Below are positions 44,639-56,587 of a DNA stretch of 64,000 nt, one piece after another. How positions within the stretch are numbered: position 1 is the stretch's first letter; the number at the start of each line of letters is the position of its first letter. Below the pieces are notes generated by a model, which was not told the origin of the DNA, made no database searches, and saw only the letters and a program-made list of their open reading frames with translations. The stretch comes from Linderina pennispora (lineage: Eukaryota; Kickxellomycota; Kickxellomycetes; Kickxellales; Kickxellaceae): NCBI RefSeq assembly GCF_002104995.1, contig NW_024468249.1:1488001-1552000 (forward strand). Reading direction: 5' to 3'. Position numbers and translations under genes: made by a program.

Positions 44639-46781
44639 TTAGTCAAAGTAGCGAGGAGCATTGAACACGTGGTAGAAGTGTCCGCGCACACCCTTGCCGT
44701 GGAACTTCTTCGGGAAGTGGTACTCGGCCGGGTAGTGGCTCTCCTCGACGCGTGCGTAGCTCGGCTGCCACCCGGAGATGTCCTCGCCAGGCGCCGGGCA
44801 CGACAAACTTGCCGGCCTGGATCTCAGTGTCGGTGATGGTGCCGCGCGAAATGCGCGCATAGCCGACGCGCTTGACCCCGCGGTAGCCAATGTACTGGCA
44901 CCAGCGGTCGTGGTCGGTCGGGTCGATATCGTGCATGCGGCCGCCGTCAAACAGGATCTTGTAGTTCTCCGCATGCGGCTTGGTGACCACGTAGCCAGTG
45001 AAAATGAACGGGTTCTGCGACTCGCGCATGATACGCGCCAGCTCGGTTGTCTGCAGCCGACGGTCCAGCGGGTTCTCCTCCTGCCCGTTGTGCGAGATGA
45101 TGACGTCGATGTCGCGTCCGTGCACATCGAGCGTCGCGTGGATGGCGCACGCCAGCTCGCCGTGCGGCGACGGCAGCAGGTGGTGCGTCGAGTTCTTGAT
45201 CGGGAACTTGGAGATCATTGCGCATCCCCACGTGTGCTTGCGCGGCGATGGTCCGTAGTCCACGTAGTAGTTGAGCTCCTCGCCCACGCGCTGCGTCCAG
45301 TCGCGCCCGCCCATGATGATGCGCTCCGTGTCCGACTCCAGGAATCCCATCACGTCCACCTCCAGATCACGCACTGCATCGATGATCCGGTTCTCCTGCC
45401 AGCCACATGTCGTTATCCAGGTCAAAGTGGATCGTCCAGATCGCCGACGTGATCAGCCGCTGCTCCGGACGATGCGGCGTCGGTGTCTTGGTCGCTGCCG
45501 GGAACCGCATGAACATGGCCGCCCAGCCCGCCACCACACACGCCCAGAACACCGAGCGCGCGCGGTGACGGTCCGTCCGCGCAACGCTGGCCGCCTGCAC
45601 ACCCGCCACCTCGTGACGAACATCGCCGGACCGCGACACCAGCGCTGCACGCGCCGACCGCACACCGCCGTACAGCGACAGCATCGTCGCCAGCATCACC
45701 ACCCATGTGCGCTCGCGCAGCAGCGGGCCGCCCGGCACAAACTCGTACGCAACCACCCACACGTGGCCCAGCACCAGGATGTTGTACCACAGAATGCCCA
45801 CAAAGAACGTGCGGCCCGGCGGGCACCGCGCCAGCACACGCAGAATGCTGCGCGTAATGCTGCCCAGGTAGAACGCCAGCACCAGTCCCGGCACAAAGCC
45901 AGACCAGCCCGAAACAAACGTCACCAGTCCCGCGCAGATGCTGCCCACGCCCCACCACAGCATGCCCGTGGTCAGCTCGATCCGGTGTCCCACCGAGAAC
46001 CCGCCCGCCAGCGCCATCAGCACAAGTCCACCCCATGGCACCGGCTGCGGGCCCGAGTGCGGATACCCGTCCCACGTCCACCGCCCGATGATCGCGCTGT
46101 CAGAGTACATCGAGTGCAGTGCAAACAGCAGCGCGCCAAACCCGAACGCCGCCGGCACCCACGCCGCCTCCTGCCGCTTCACCGCCGGCATCGCCAGGTC
46201 CTTCTTCTTGGCGTCGCGCACCTCCGCCTGCGCGTCCGACCGCCGCGTCACCACATCCAGCAGCGCAACCACACCCAGGAAAATACCTGTCTTGTTCCAT
46301 CCCGCCGTTCTCCTCATTCATGGTCGCCCACACCGGGTTGTTGGTCTGGAAAAACATCCGCACCGCCAAACTCAGGAAGAAGACCAGCCTCCCATGCCTG
46401 AATGTCGCGGTCCAACCGGCCCGTCGCCGGAACCCGGTCCTCGTACAGAACGCTCGCCAGAGACAGCATCACGCCCGCCGAACCCACCGCCACCAGCACC
46501 AGGCGCTGCAGCGGATCCTGCACCGCGTACGCAAACACTCCAACCAGTCCCATCAGCGCCGTGATCCCGCGGTGGTGACGCAGGAGACGCCGCAGAGGCC
46601 CGATGCCGAGAAGAACCGGAGCAATGTCCGACAGCAGTAGCACCTCGTACCCCGAGATACCCATGTGCCACAGAGGGAAGTACCAGATGCAGAGGCCCAG
46701 AGACGTCAGGACCGTCCAGAAGATAAACGACAGGTACGTGTCGGCGACAAAATGCCGCGTTTGCTTGGTTAGCAGAGCCAT
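44639..46781 (-). CDS. CWH43: CWH43 C-terminal-type protein (PGAP2IP plus EEP domain), four apparent frameshifts
   Basis: Cwh43 replaces the lipid of GPI anchors with ceramide in the ER/Golgi. The corrected product is 712 residues. It opens with several membrane segments (FIFWTVLTSLGLCIWYFPLWHMGISGYEVLLL) and then LIGIGPLRRLLRHHRG-type loops, WNKTGIFLGVVALLDVV and about eight further helices. The C-terminal 260 residues form an endonuclease/exonuclease/phosphatase-like domain with VDVMGFLESDTER, DYGPSPRKHTWGCAMISKFPI and DVIISHNGQEENP. It ends GKGVRGHFYHVFNAPRYFD. Single extra bases lie near 46388, 46308, 45408 and 44795. Yeast Cwh43 has an additional N-terminal FRAG1/PGAP2 domain; here the first ATG precedes the PGAP2IP-type part directly, so that domain is absent. 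Confidence 0.85.
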
Positions 46782-47245
46782 GGTTTTCTTGTCAAGAACT
46801 CTCCACAGCCCACCAAATTACTCCAGCAGATGAGTCGCTTGGAACTTGAAAAAAAAAAAAAAAGAAAAAGAATCAGGGAGTGATACTACCTCCGCCTCGA
46901 TATATGCCAGTATACGTGCAGTAGTGTTTAAAGAAAAACAGGCTACTCGCAGTGAGCAAAGAAAGAAAAAAAGTGCGAAAAAGAGCTGAGGAGAGAGAAG
47001 AAGGGCCTCTTGCCAGCTGCATGATGGAGCCATTTGGGCAAGGGTCGAGGCTCTGCCTATATTAGCAATATTTTTTCCGGCCAAACACCCATTGCAATCC
47101 CGCGCCTCAGTGCCTTGGGCGTGTTCCCCAAAAACTCAGAAGATGCGCGGGGTGGACTTTGGGATGCTGAGATCTGGCGATTTGCTCAGGCGCTATGTGT
47201 TCAAACCGCATTTATTATCATGTGAAGAAGTAACCTGATTAGCAA
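46782..47245. promoter_or_regulatory. Spacer upstream of CWH43
   Basis: About 460 bp. A run of fifteen A residues with flanking GAAAAAG lies 60-80 bp upstream of the CWH43 start. The remaining sequence is AT-rich and shows no gene. Confidence 0.3.
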
Positions 47246-48483
47246 CTACTTGGCTCCCCAGCTCAGCTCGGCCATTTCACGCAAGACAACCTCATTGAAC
47301 CCTTGCGGGTTCTCCAAATGGATATTGTGTCCGCAATTCCTGACTGTGAACAGCTGCGTCTTCGCTGGGATCTTTGTCCATTGCCTCCTTCGCCGCCCGA
47401 CGCCTCCACCCAGTCATTCTGCCCGTACATGAACGTCGTCGGCACCTTCAGGCCCTGCATCCGGCTCACCAGCGGCCGCCGCGCAAACGCCCCGGGCCTC
47501 AGAATATTGCCCAGCGCGTACTCGGAGCTGCCGGGCAGGACCGAGATCTGGTATGCGTACGCCGCAAGATCGGCGCGCTCCTTGTCAGACAAGAAGCCGA
47601 ATTTCGACACGTAAAAGTTTATCAGTCTGCGGACCATACGGGCCCGCCATGCGCACCAGCCACTGCGGCGTGTAGTTGCGCTCCCAGAGCGACATGGCCA
47701 TGCCAAACATGACGTTGCGCTTGAAGCTGGGCTTGGCATCCACTGCCTTATCGTCGTCCTCGGGCTTCTTGGGCTGCCGAACCGTCCCGTTCTTCAGGCG
47801 CTCGGCCAAGTCCGCGGGCGGCTCCGGCAGGCCAATCGGCGAGACAAGCACCAGCCTTTCCACGTGCTCCGGGTACTTCATCGCGTACAGCGCCGACATG
47901 TAGCCGCCGAAGCTGTGTCCCAGCAAGAGCATCTTCTCGATCCCCATCTTCTGCCGCCACGTCTCCAAGGACTCGACAAAGAATTTTTCTGTGTCGCCCA
48001 CCCGCTGCTCCTCAGGCAGCGTATGCGACACGCCAAACTTTGGCCGTGAGCTCCGCCCCATGCCCAGCCAGTCGATCGAATACACGTTCCAGCCGTCCGC
48101 GCTGCTTAGCCCCTGGTAGTTGCGGTAATAGTAAGCCGATGCCGGTAAAGTACCCGTGCGTCATCACCAGGTTATGCTGCGCCTGCTCTTGCTTGATCGC
48201 TAGTGTGTGCACATAGTTGCCGGCATCATCGATGCTCACGTCCATAAGCTGCGCGTTAGACGGCAATTTGTGCGAGTCGCCCATGTTTGAAAGCAGTGTA
48301 GTCTCTGTCTGGTTGCCCTTCTCGCGCTCGCTGGCCCTGCTCCACGGCGTCAAGGAACGAGAGCGGGCCTTTGGCAACGGTTGGGCTCCAGGGCAGCGGC
48401 GATGTCTCGACTTGGGTGCTGGACGACATAGTAAAGTACGTTACTATTGTGATGAGTGGTAAGAGCAGCAGATGAAAGTCCAT
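47246..48483 (-). CDS. ABHD4/ABHD5-like alpha/beta hydrolase (Ict1/Cld1 group), five apparent frameshifts
   Basis: Members act on phospholipids as lysophospholipid acyltransferases or cardiolipin/N-acyl-PE lipases. The corrected product is 410 residues. It starts with a hydrophobic stretch (MDFHLLLLPLITIVTYF) that could be a signal or membrane anchor. The fold is clear: NLVMTHGYFTGIG, WNVYSIDWLGMGRSSRPKFG, the nucleophile elbow LLLGHSFGGYMSAL, HVERLVLVSPIGLPEPP, a cap region, FMYGQNDWVEASGG with the acid, and VRNCGHNIHLENPQGFNE with the catalytic His. Serine, acid and His are all present, so it resembles catalytically competent ABHD4/Ict1 rather than ABHD5. The HX4D acyltransferase motif reads H-N-I-H-L-E. 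Single extra bases occur near 48325, 48130, 47645, 47395 and 47383; together they restore an exact frame. Confidence 0.82.
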
Positions 48484-48992
48484 GAAGCTTGGTTTGGATG
48501 TGAAGAGAAACTAGAGTGACGGGGGCGATCCGACTTTATACTCACTGGCTCTGCCTGTCTCCCGCTTTAAAAATGCCAAGAAAACTAGGCTGCGATTTGT
48601 AAGCCCCTAAAAAATCCAGAATCACCCACTCTGCAATATAGGTGCCAGTTTATCGGACTCCTCCCCCTCAAGCGCCAAGCGTTTGCGCGCTCTCGCCTCG
48701 TATCCCCCGCTGACACCCTCCCACAGCCTGCGGGTGTGTCTTGGCGAGAAATTCGACCACATGAACCACAGCGAGCCATCGAAAGCAGTAGTATGTGCCT
48801 AAAAGTTGAATCTCCGAGATCGCGCCGAGATCGCTTATACCCAATTGGCTCGCCATTCTGCTAGCGTTGACTTGTTGGACATGGCCTACAAGGCCCACTG
48901 GGATGGAATTCGGTATTTAATTATGCTTGCATGGAAGTGATAATATATCAAATGGAAAGCTGGGAACCCTTCATAGCGCGCACCTAATGGAA
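48484..48992. other. Spacer upstream of the ABHD-like gene
   Basis: About 510 bp. The first 100 bp are the hydrolase promoter side. Beyond that only short frames without recognisable products are present. Confidence 0.3.
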
Positions 48993-50494
48993 CTAATCAG
49001 GAACACAAGTAGCATCCAGCCTCTTGAGGTATGGGAATGCAAGCATGACGCCTTGCTTGATAGCACCAGTTACGTCTTGAAGATAATATTCTGGAACACA
49101 GATCGTGGTTAGCGAAGAGATATTGGTGACAAGTCCATAGAAGATTTCGAGACTAACAACCAGCGGAAGAATGGAGGTACCCACTAATATTTTAGGAGAC
49201 TCTGAGCTATTTCTCAAGATGATATTACCTCGGCGGTATGTGGAAATATGCTGTATCCTGCCACCCTGCGGAATAGTATGGTCTTCAGTAACAAATTGCA
49301 CTGGCAGGGCTTTTAGAGCAGGTAGCTGTAGTATTAAGCTGTAGAGTGTGGTACGTGATATGAAAGCTTGCATGCCTGGCTTCCTGAGCCAAATCCATTT
49401 GCAATAGCCGAAAAAAAATTGGCCACTAGTGATTGACCAAAAGCTCGAAATGGGCTGTTGGACAGGGAACATTGAAAATAGTTTAAGCTAGTTCCTCAGA
49501 CTCCCCTATGCCTTGCACAGTTGAATCGGGGATATGAAACTTAATATTCCAGTTACATAGCAACCATATGTTCAAGTTCTGAAACAATTCCAAGATGCGT
49601 CTGAAGTAGAGAGAACTTAGCTGAGCGTTTGTAAATCGGGCATATGGTGCTGGCAAAAAGATAGGAATATGGAGCAATGATAGCCTCTTCAAGCTCACAG
49701 AAATCCAGTGAGTTTCTTTTATTTGAATAAAGAAACCACCATGGAAGCTTTGGAGGAATTCTGCATAAAGATAATGAGCAAAGAGAGGGCGTGTGGATAT
49801 ATGGCACTTTTGATTTTGCGGTACTCGAGCGAATTTTTAAATATGCTAGATATCTGGAGAATGATTTGTGAATATATAAAATGGGGCTACTCTTTACGTC
49901 GATGTAAGTTGGACAAATCGTAGATTAATTAGGTGTGATGGTGGAAATACCAAGTCGTTTCATGATAGATACATGCAATATTTCGTTAGGCAATGGCAGA
50001 TGTCAATATAGATACATAGATATACCGCTGCATTTCTCAGGGTTAGCTTCAAGTTGGATGCTAAACAATAGGGGATTGGCTAAACTTATATCTCAAAGCA
50101 GCATATTGATGGCCATAATGATGTGTCAAAATGACAAGCGTCCAGGAAACCACCAGGGATTTCGAAGTTAGGGAATGGTTTTAACCGACATCATAAATAG
50201 CTTTTGTGTGTATACTGATTCTCTGTTATCCACTATAGGGTTTATGTTTGAATCGGACTGTGATATCTGTAGGTATAGTCGTATCGAGGAACCCATCCCA
50301 GTCACAACTGTTGACGTATGTAAATGCTGTCGAATAGAGTTAGGAGCAGCATACACCTCCACCTTTGACAGATCCAGACAAGAGGGAAACATGGATACAA
50401 GCTGGTTTTGTTTTTGTAGTTGAGCTTCAAGATACCACAGGTAGGATATAGTACTTTTTAGAATAAGGCTGGGGAGGCCGCTGATGGTAGCCAT
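48993..50494 (-). pseudogene. Decayed minus-strand protein gene of unknown type
   Basis: A series of minus-strand frames in different phases: 50168-50494 (MATISGLPSLILKSTISYL), 49553-49807, 49483-49698 and 48993-49472. Their composition, with many Leu, Ile and Ser residues and segments such as LKRLSLLHIPIF and FPYLKRLDATCVPD near the end, resembles divergent F-box/leucine-rich proteins. The opening LPSLILKSTISYL is also F-box-like. Base composition is AT-rich, unlike the housekeeping genes. No consistent splice pattern joins the frames. I read it as a decayed or lineage-specific gene; identity is not established. Confidence 0.3.
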
Positions 50495-52629
50495 TGAATA
50501 AGGATAAAAACATGCAAGGGAGTGGAAAATAGGAACAGTGGCTGAGGTTTGTGGGTTGAATGTTTTTGAACACCACAGGGTGCACGTTTTGACAGCCTTA
50601 TCGATGGCTGTGCATATAGATATGCCCCTAGATCGCTACTTGATTTGGTATCAACAATAATTACGGAGCTTGAATATATAGCCCAGACTGCCCCATGCCA
50701 GCGAACTCGTATTATCTGCAGATAATTAGATTATGTAACATTGGAGGGTATATCAGCGCTGCCTAAGGGATGCCATGTCTAGGAATGGCTGGCAGGCGGC
50801 AGCCAAAGTTCCAGCATTTGCACCAGCGATCCAACAGGTTGCTAGCACCAGCGATCCAACAGGTTGCTAGCACCAGCGTGAACGAAATAAGCATTTCCTC
50901 CACCCCACAGTCGTCAGAAAGCGATATGATCCCAAAGCTCCATCCGATCAAAACCATCACTGTGAAGCAACGAAGCACCAGCCATTCTGGCCATGGATTG
51001 CTAAAGAGCAATTGAGAACACCGGGCGGCAATTTTGGTCGCAAATCTGGACCGTCGAAGGTCGTGGAGATTAGCAGTGGCCGAAGGATCTGCGCAAAGTG
51101 ATCCGGCTGTGCTTGTTTGTCCGAGCGACCAGTCTGCTCGACGGTCCGCAGAACGCGATCAAGAAACGCAGTATACAGTCAGCGCTGATACTTCAAGAAA
51201 AGCCGTAGGGATTGCGCCATATACTTGGTGGGCCATGCCCACATGGGCTGGATGAGCGGCTGAATGTTGGTACCAGAGAGGCTCCTGGCATGCTCACTGG
51301 CGTTGTTTATATTTTGCTTTTCCTTTTTGGCGGCTCACATCCGTAAATTTATGCACTGATTGCCAGCACAGGCAGAGGGAGAACAGCGAAATCACTCAAC
51401 CGGGAATAAGGAAAAAGGCATTGCAGGTGGGATCGGTTTCGTCTGAAGAAAAGGACGGGTGCTATACTTGGCGTACTATACAGGATGTAGATCTCTTGCC
51501 AGTTATTGTGCCGGTTGAAGAGAGAGCGGGACCGAGCAGCCAGCATATAGCAAACGCCGATACCACCAGTACGGCGACGCGTGCTGAGTCCCTCCCCTTT
51601 TGCTAGTAGAAAAGGGAGTATTTATATTGGTGACGCCATAGAGATGCGCTGATCCGATGCACTGCTGTACTGTTAAAAACGAAAACATTGGCAGACTCGC
51701 GGTAAGAGCATATGCAAGTAGCAAAACGAAAATATTTGAGAGGAGGGAGCAGAATGCTGGCAGTATTGATAAAAAAAATGTAAACATGCTGGCCCTTCTT
51801 CGCGGGTGGCAAAAGAAAAAACCAGCCCGTGGCAGAGCCATTGCCCTCCATGACCCGATACTCCGACCGTGCGTGGCAATGTGAAAAAGTGCCGGAGCCA
51901 ACAGGGAATATGCCGGCTCCTGAGGAGCAGAGCACAGATATCCGCTAGCCGAGGTGCCTGCAGGATTTTCGGCTTGGGGCAGGTATCTGGAGCATGTTCA
52001 GAGAATGTGTTTCCAAAAGAGGAAGAAAACGAGGTTTGCGACATGCCCATTTCCTGCTGGCAGCACCTTTTGCCCCCGAACGGTGCTCCATAGTGCACAA
52101 AAAGCACCTTGACACCCAGCGCCCGCACACAATTGGGGGCTATATGATCACAGGCACTGGCGACTGGTTCGTCGCACACCTCCGCCAGTAAAAGGCGATC
52201 ATCCCTTGACTGTGAGTCCAGGTACAAAACTATCCCAATGTGAACATAATTTCGCCAGATGTGCAACTCCGGAGAGGATGGGCCGTGTGCGAGTCTCAGA
52301 AGGGCAGCCAGGGTGTGTCTGGCAGTGCAACTCTCCAGTGGGGGGCTTTCACAGAGGGACTTCCTCAGGTGCTTTTTTGTGTATTCCCCCTCGCAGCTGG
52401 CCTGTATTGCGGATCTTTAAATTGTGTTCCTACTTGCCTCGAACACCAAATTGTTCTTGTGCTTCCCAAACTCTTTTGCGCCCTTTTCCCGTTCTTGTCC
52501 TCTCTTCCTCCTCCTTCCTATTCACCAACAACCGGCGTTATTCCTATTCCCCTTTCCTCTCCATCCCCCGCTTTCCGTTTTTATATCCTTATTTCTCGCG
52601 CCGATATTATCTCATATTAACACCCTGCT
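50495..52629. other. 2.1-kb gene-poor region
   Basis: Many short overlapping frames on both strands, none with a recognisable domain. It contains the tandem repeat at 50820-50878. The last 200 bp (52430-52629) are strongly pyrimidine-rich and look like the leader of the following gene. Confidence 0.35.
50820..50878. repeat. 25-bp tandem repeat, two full units and a partial third
   Basis: The unit begins GCACCAGCGATCCAACAGG and ends TTGCTA; two perfect copies are followed by GCACCAGCG. It lies inside an 82-codon open frame at 50770-51015 whose product is not recognised. Confidence 0.9.
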
Positions 52630-53708
52630 ATGCCGACCATGCTGCATGAAACATCGACAGATATGGAAGATGGCAGCAGACAGAATCGCAAAGAATTGAT
52701 GCAGGCGTATCGGGCATCGGCATTTGCCGAGACGCGGGCAAGTCGCCATGGCGGTCTGCACATGGACGGCAGCGAGCCGGGGGGCTGGGATACAGAGGAC
52801 GCACAGATGAGCGGGCTTTTGCGGTCCAGCATGCGGCTGTCAATGCCAGACATGGACCTTTTGGACTTCTCCAGCCTTGACCTAGCCGAATCAAGCCCGC
52901 TTTCCAGCGGCTTCGGGCTAGAGGGCAACATGCTGCAGGCGCTTTTGAACAAGCTGCCAGAGCCGCCCATAAGCACAGCGATCACCCACCACGGCAATCA
53001 GCACCAGCTCCGCGCGACCGAGCGGCTGGCCAGCTCATTTCAGGCACTCGATAATTTGGACAAGCAGGTAGAACACAAACTGGAGCTCAAAGCTAGCACG
53101 CAATCGCTGATACAGTCGCAGCAGCTTTCGCCGCCCTCGTCGCCCAGCGTTATGGACATGGACGAGGATCTCTCACTAGTTACGCCGCCCGCAGAGTTGT
53201 TTGAAGGCGAGTTCGACGTGCCTGTGTTTGAGACGCCGGGCCCGTCGAGACGCAATACGGACGATGCGTCGGTGAGGTGCGAGGCCAGGCCGCTGAAGCG
53301 CGACAGCGGGATGCTGGAGGCTGAGATGCCGCCAGAGTCGCCGTTCTTTGAGCACATCTCGAGGGAGGATATTGAGGAAGGCGACCGCATTAGGCGCCGG
53401 TACAGCTTGTCGGCGCGCGAGAGGCGCACCAGCATGTTTTCCTCGACGTGGGGCTCGTCGGCGGGCAACATGGAGCCATTTGGTAAGTGCGCTTTTTCTT
53501 CTCCCTTCCCCCCGCAGTGTTTTCTGTTGCGGCTTCTTGTTTCCGAATGAGCTCGCTGTATAAGCTGGGGGCACGGGTGTAAAATTGCAGGTGTGGGGAG
53601 GGATTGTCCACAGTGGATGTTGGAATTTTTTCTTTTCTTGCTGCAGCGAACATGTCGCCGAAGTTTTCTGACGTGTGGCCATGCTGGAAACGAGAAGGAT
53701 GCTATTGA
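52630..53708 (+). CDS. Unrecognised acidic protein with one intron
   Basis: Two exons, 52630-53482 and 53647-53708, across a 164-bp intron (GTAAGT to TTGCTGCAG) give about 304 residues. The N-terminal third has a helical charged stretch (RQNRKELMQAYRASAFAETRASR) and DMDLLDFSSLDLAESSPLSSGF. A possible coiled coil follows (TERLASSFQALDNLDKQVEHKLEL). The rest is rich in Ser, Pro, Glu and Asp (LSPPSSPSVMDMDEDLS, FETPGPSRR) with many SP/TP sites that could be phosphorylated. It ends shortly after RRRYSLSARERRTSMFSS and ANMSPKFSDVW. I do not recognise the family. The second exon may continue differently if the assembly has an indel here. Confidence 0.5.
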
Positions 53709-54063
53709 CGGCGTATTGGTCGCAATGTGTATTGTCTCCGTTTGTTTGGGCAATAACAGCTGGCTGCAGTGACAATGTTGATAAAGCTTCTTTTGTTGCA
53801 GTTCGCGCATTTTGCACAGCCAACATTTGGGTATTCCAGGCGGTATTAAGTCAGAATTGGCTTGTCTTGTTCCGGGTATCGCAGCACAATTGTGCCTTGG
53901 TGCTATTGTCAGAACACCGACTATAGCAGCGACCAGTTTTTTGTTGTTGAAAAGTTGGCCAAGCACTTGGATACTGATAATCGGTATTTACCCACCCGGT
54001 TTAGGATCCGCACACAACCGGCGGAACCGAGCCTCCCTGCCCGCAATACAGTTTAAGCGGGAG
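53709..54063. other. Spacer between two unrecognised genes
   Basis: 355 bp with several CAG acceptor-like sites and T-rich stretches. It could be a promoter, or an intron if the genes on either side are one. No coding frame is supported. Confidence 0.3.
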
Positions 54064-56274
54064 ATGACAAGCCAGGCAGGCGGCAGCGACACAGACAGCG
54101 ATATGGCTTCAGACGACTGGATTGGCAACCAGCAGCCGCCATGCTCGCCGCACTTTGACGACATTGGATTTGACAGCGGGCTGGGCACACCAATGCAGAC
54201 ACTCGGTGGCTTGCTGGAGTGCACCCGAGGCGGTTTCGTCAGAGATCGCAGAAAGCAGCAGCAGTGGCAGAAGTAGCAGGAACGTTGGATGTGGACATGG
54301 CAGACGCCACGGCAGCTACTGCCGATGCTGTTCCGTGCAGTATGCGCAGCTTCCAGATCAAGGTATTTACGCTGCTCGGCAGGCAGCCTCTGGGCGGGCA
54401 GTCCGGAGCGGTTGAGGTCAAGGAGCTGGTCAGCTCGCAGGGGCGGCCAGGGCTTGTGGACGCGGATGTGAATGATCCAGACCTGCAGTTCGCATTGCGG
54501 CGGCACCCTATGGTGCTTGCAATGATGCGGTCAAAGAGGCCAAAGGTCAGCAGCGCGCCGACACGGATGAAGCGGCCGAGCGCCCGGCAGTCTGCGTTCC
54601 GTGGAATGTCGCTGCAGATACCTACGCACTCGTTTGTGGTGAGCACGCGGCGACAGGCATCTGATCGCTCTGTGCGCGGTATGGATGTGGACAAGATGGT
54701 GGAGACGTACCTGCCGCGGCTGCACATCCAGTCGCTGGTGGCACAGCAGGTACCGACGCCATCAGCCTCTCCCGACAGTGCCTTGGCGGAGAGCGAGGTT
54801 GCACATGCGGGCATTGGCGTGGAGAAGACCCAGGTGGTACCAACCGCGGACGCCGACCGGCCAACAGTAAACAAGCTGCGTGCAACGGCGTCGACCTATG
54901 AACATGCGGGCCATGTTCCACCGCCCGCTTGGCGAGTTCACTGAGCCACAGATCCCACGGCTCGGCAACCGGGCGACGCCGCGCGACAGCATCATGGTGA
55001 GCCGGCGGGCGGCGGGGCGGGCAGCGGCAGGGTCGGTGTCTCGGCGGCGCAGCGAGGTGGAGGAGCTGATCTCGCAGGCGAACGCAGTGCTGGGGAGCGG
55101 ACGCAAGATCAGCACCGGCAGCCTGATCCGGCCGCCACGCTCGTCGCTGCCAGTGGGTACGCGGTGGTCGCAGAGGCAGCGTTGGGTCGCCGCGGTTCTC
55201 GCTGCCGGCGAGCCGCAGCTCGATTGGCGAGTCGCTGGGCGGGCTCGGCTCGCGCGCATCGTCGGTGCGGTCGCTGGATCCGTTCGCGTCGGACGGTAGC
55301 GGGCTAGTGTCACCGGCAGGAGTCAGCGTCGCGGATCCCATCCCCGGCGTCCTGGGCTGCGTGCGCCGACTCCTTTGCTGGCGGCGCTAAACCGGCAGCA
55401 GCACCGGCTCGAGTCGACGCGCGCGGACATGCAGGTTCCGGTATTGCGGCTGGCGGGCAGCTCAGCCTGCCTGCCGCTGGGGCCAGTCAGCGTGCCGATC
55501 AGCGGATTGCGGGCGCCTGGCTCGCTGGCAGTCGGGGATGCAGGGTGCCGCGCACGCTGATCAGCGGGATCCGGCCGCCGTCGGATCTGCGGTTGCGGCC
55601 GGCCAAGTCGAAACGCGTCGCTGCATAAGATGTTTACTGAGGAGTCGCGGCGGACGCGCAAGCCGGATGTCCGCACGCTGTTCAAGCCCGACGTGGAGTT
55701 CCTGACGTTGCGGCCGGTGCACACGCCAGACCTGGTGCTGCGCAAGTTTGATCCGCGTATGGTGGAGCGCGCGATGACGCCGATGCTCAAGACCAGCGTG
55801 CGGCTGTCAGCCTACGCGGCGCGGCAAAATCCCCGAGTTCTCCGACTCCGACTCCGAGGTGGCGCCTCTGGACGAGCCCGGCGACGAGCCCGGTGACGAG
55901 ACGCTGGGCATGTCAGGCATCCATGGAGGAGCTGATGGAGGCGTACTGCGACGACTGCATCGACAGCGTGCCGTCGATGGCGTATCTGCCCGACGAAACC
56001 AAGATGGAGTCGCGGCTGTCGGATCCTGGGGTCGCCGGAGCTGGTCCCCGAGGCGCCGCGGCGGTTCCCGACACCCAAGTTCCTTCGCCGCAAGCAGTCG
56101 CAGCCATCGCTGATCAAGCCTCCGTCGACCAGCGGCGTGGCGCGCCTGAGCTCGTCGCTGCTACCGACGTCGCTGATTCCGCGGGCATCGGCGAGCAAGC
56201 CGCAGCCGTCAGGCATCCCGGCCATGCGCAAGAGCAAGTCGCTGTGGTCGCTCAAATCGGCGTGGAACCGGTAA
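54064..56274 (+). CDS. Unrecognised Ser/Arg/Pro-rich protein, many apparent frameshifts
   Basis: A run of GC-rich plus-strand frames that hand over to one another from MTSQAGGSDTDSDMASDDW to a TAA at 56272-56274, for about 735 codons. Recognisable stretches are DDIGFDSGLGTPMQTLGGLL, RRHPMVLAMMRSKRPKVSS, MDVDKMVETYLPRLHIQSL, MFTEESRRTRKPDVRTLFKPD and the end MRKSKSLWSLKSAWNR. The protein is low complexity with basic and SP-rich parts and no domain I know. At least six frame changes occur (near 54210, 54935, 55190, 55345, 55560-55620, 55830, 55915 and 56030), many in very GC-rich sequence. Codon use matches the housekeeping genes, so it is probably a real, fast-evolving protein. Confidence 0.5.
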
Positions 56275-56587
56275 ATAGTGTAATTCCCAATTTCCCGTAT
56301 ATTTAAGTTAAGTCAGTTTCTGGACGACATGGCGGTTCGTGTGGAGGGCGGCGTGGTTGGTGATGCTGGTGCAAACACTGTTTAGGGTCTGGGATTAGAA
56401 TCCTTGCGGAGAACACACGCTGGGGCTAATTGTTCCAGGAAGGATTCGCAAGCAAATTGTTTGCAAGATTGTCTGTTGTTTACTTTTTCTCTTTGCTATA
56501 CTGGATGCTTCTGGGTTGCGCATCTCCCTGCTCTGCTTTTGTCTTCCCTACACCTGACTATTTCCATATCTATATCCTTGCATCTTA
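56275..56587. promoter_or_regulatory. Spacer and leader of the coiled-coil gene
   Basis: 313 bp. The last 150 bp are CT-rich, ending in a stretch that leads to the ATG at 56588. No other gene is seen. Confidence 0.3.
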
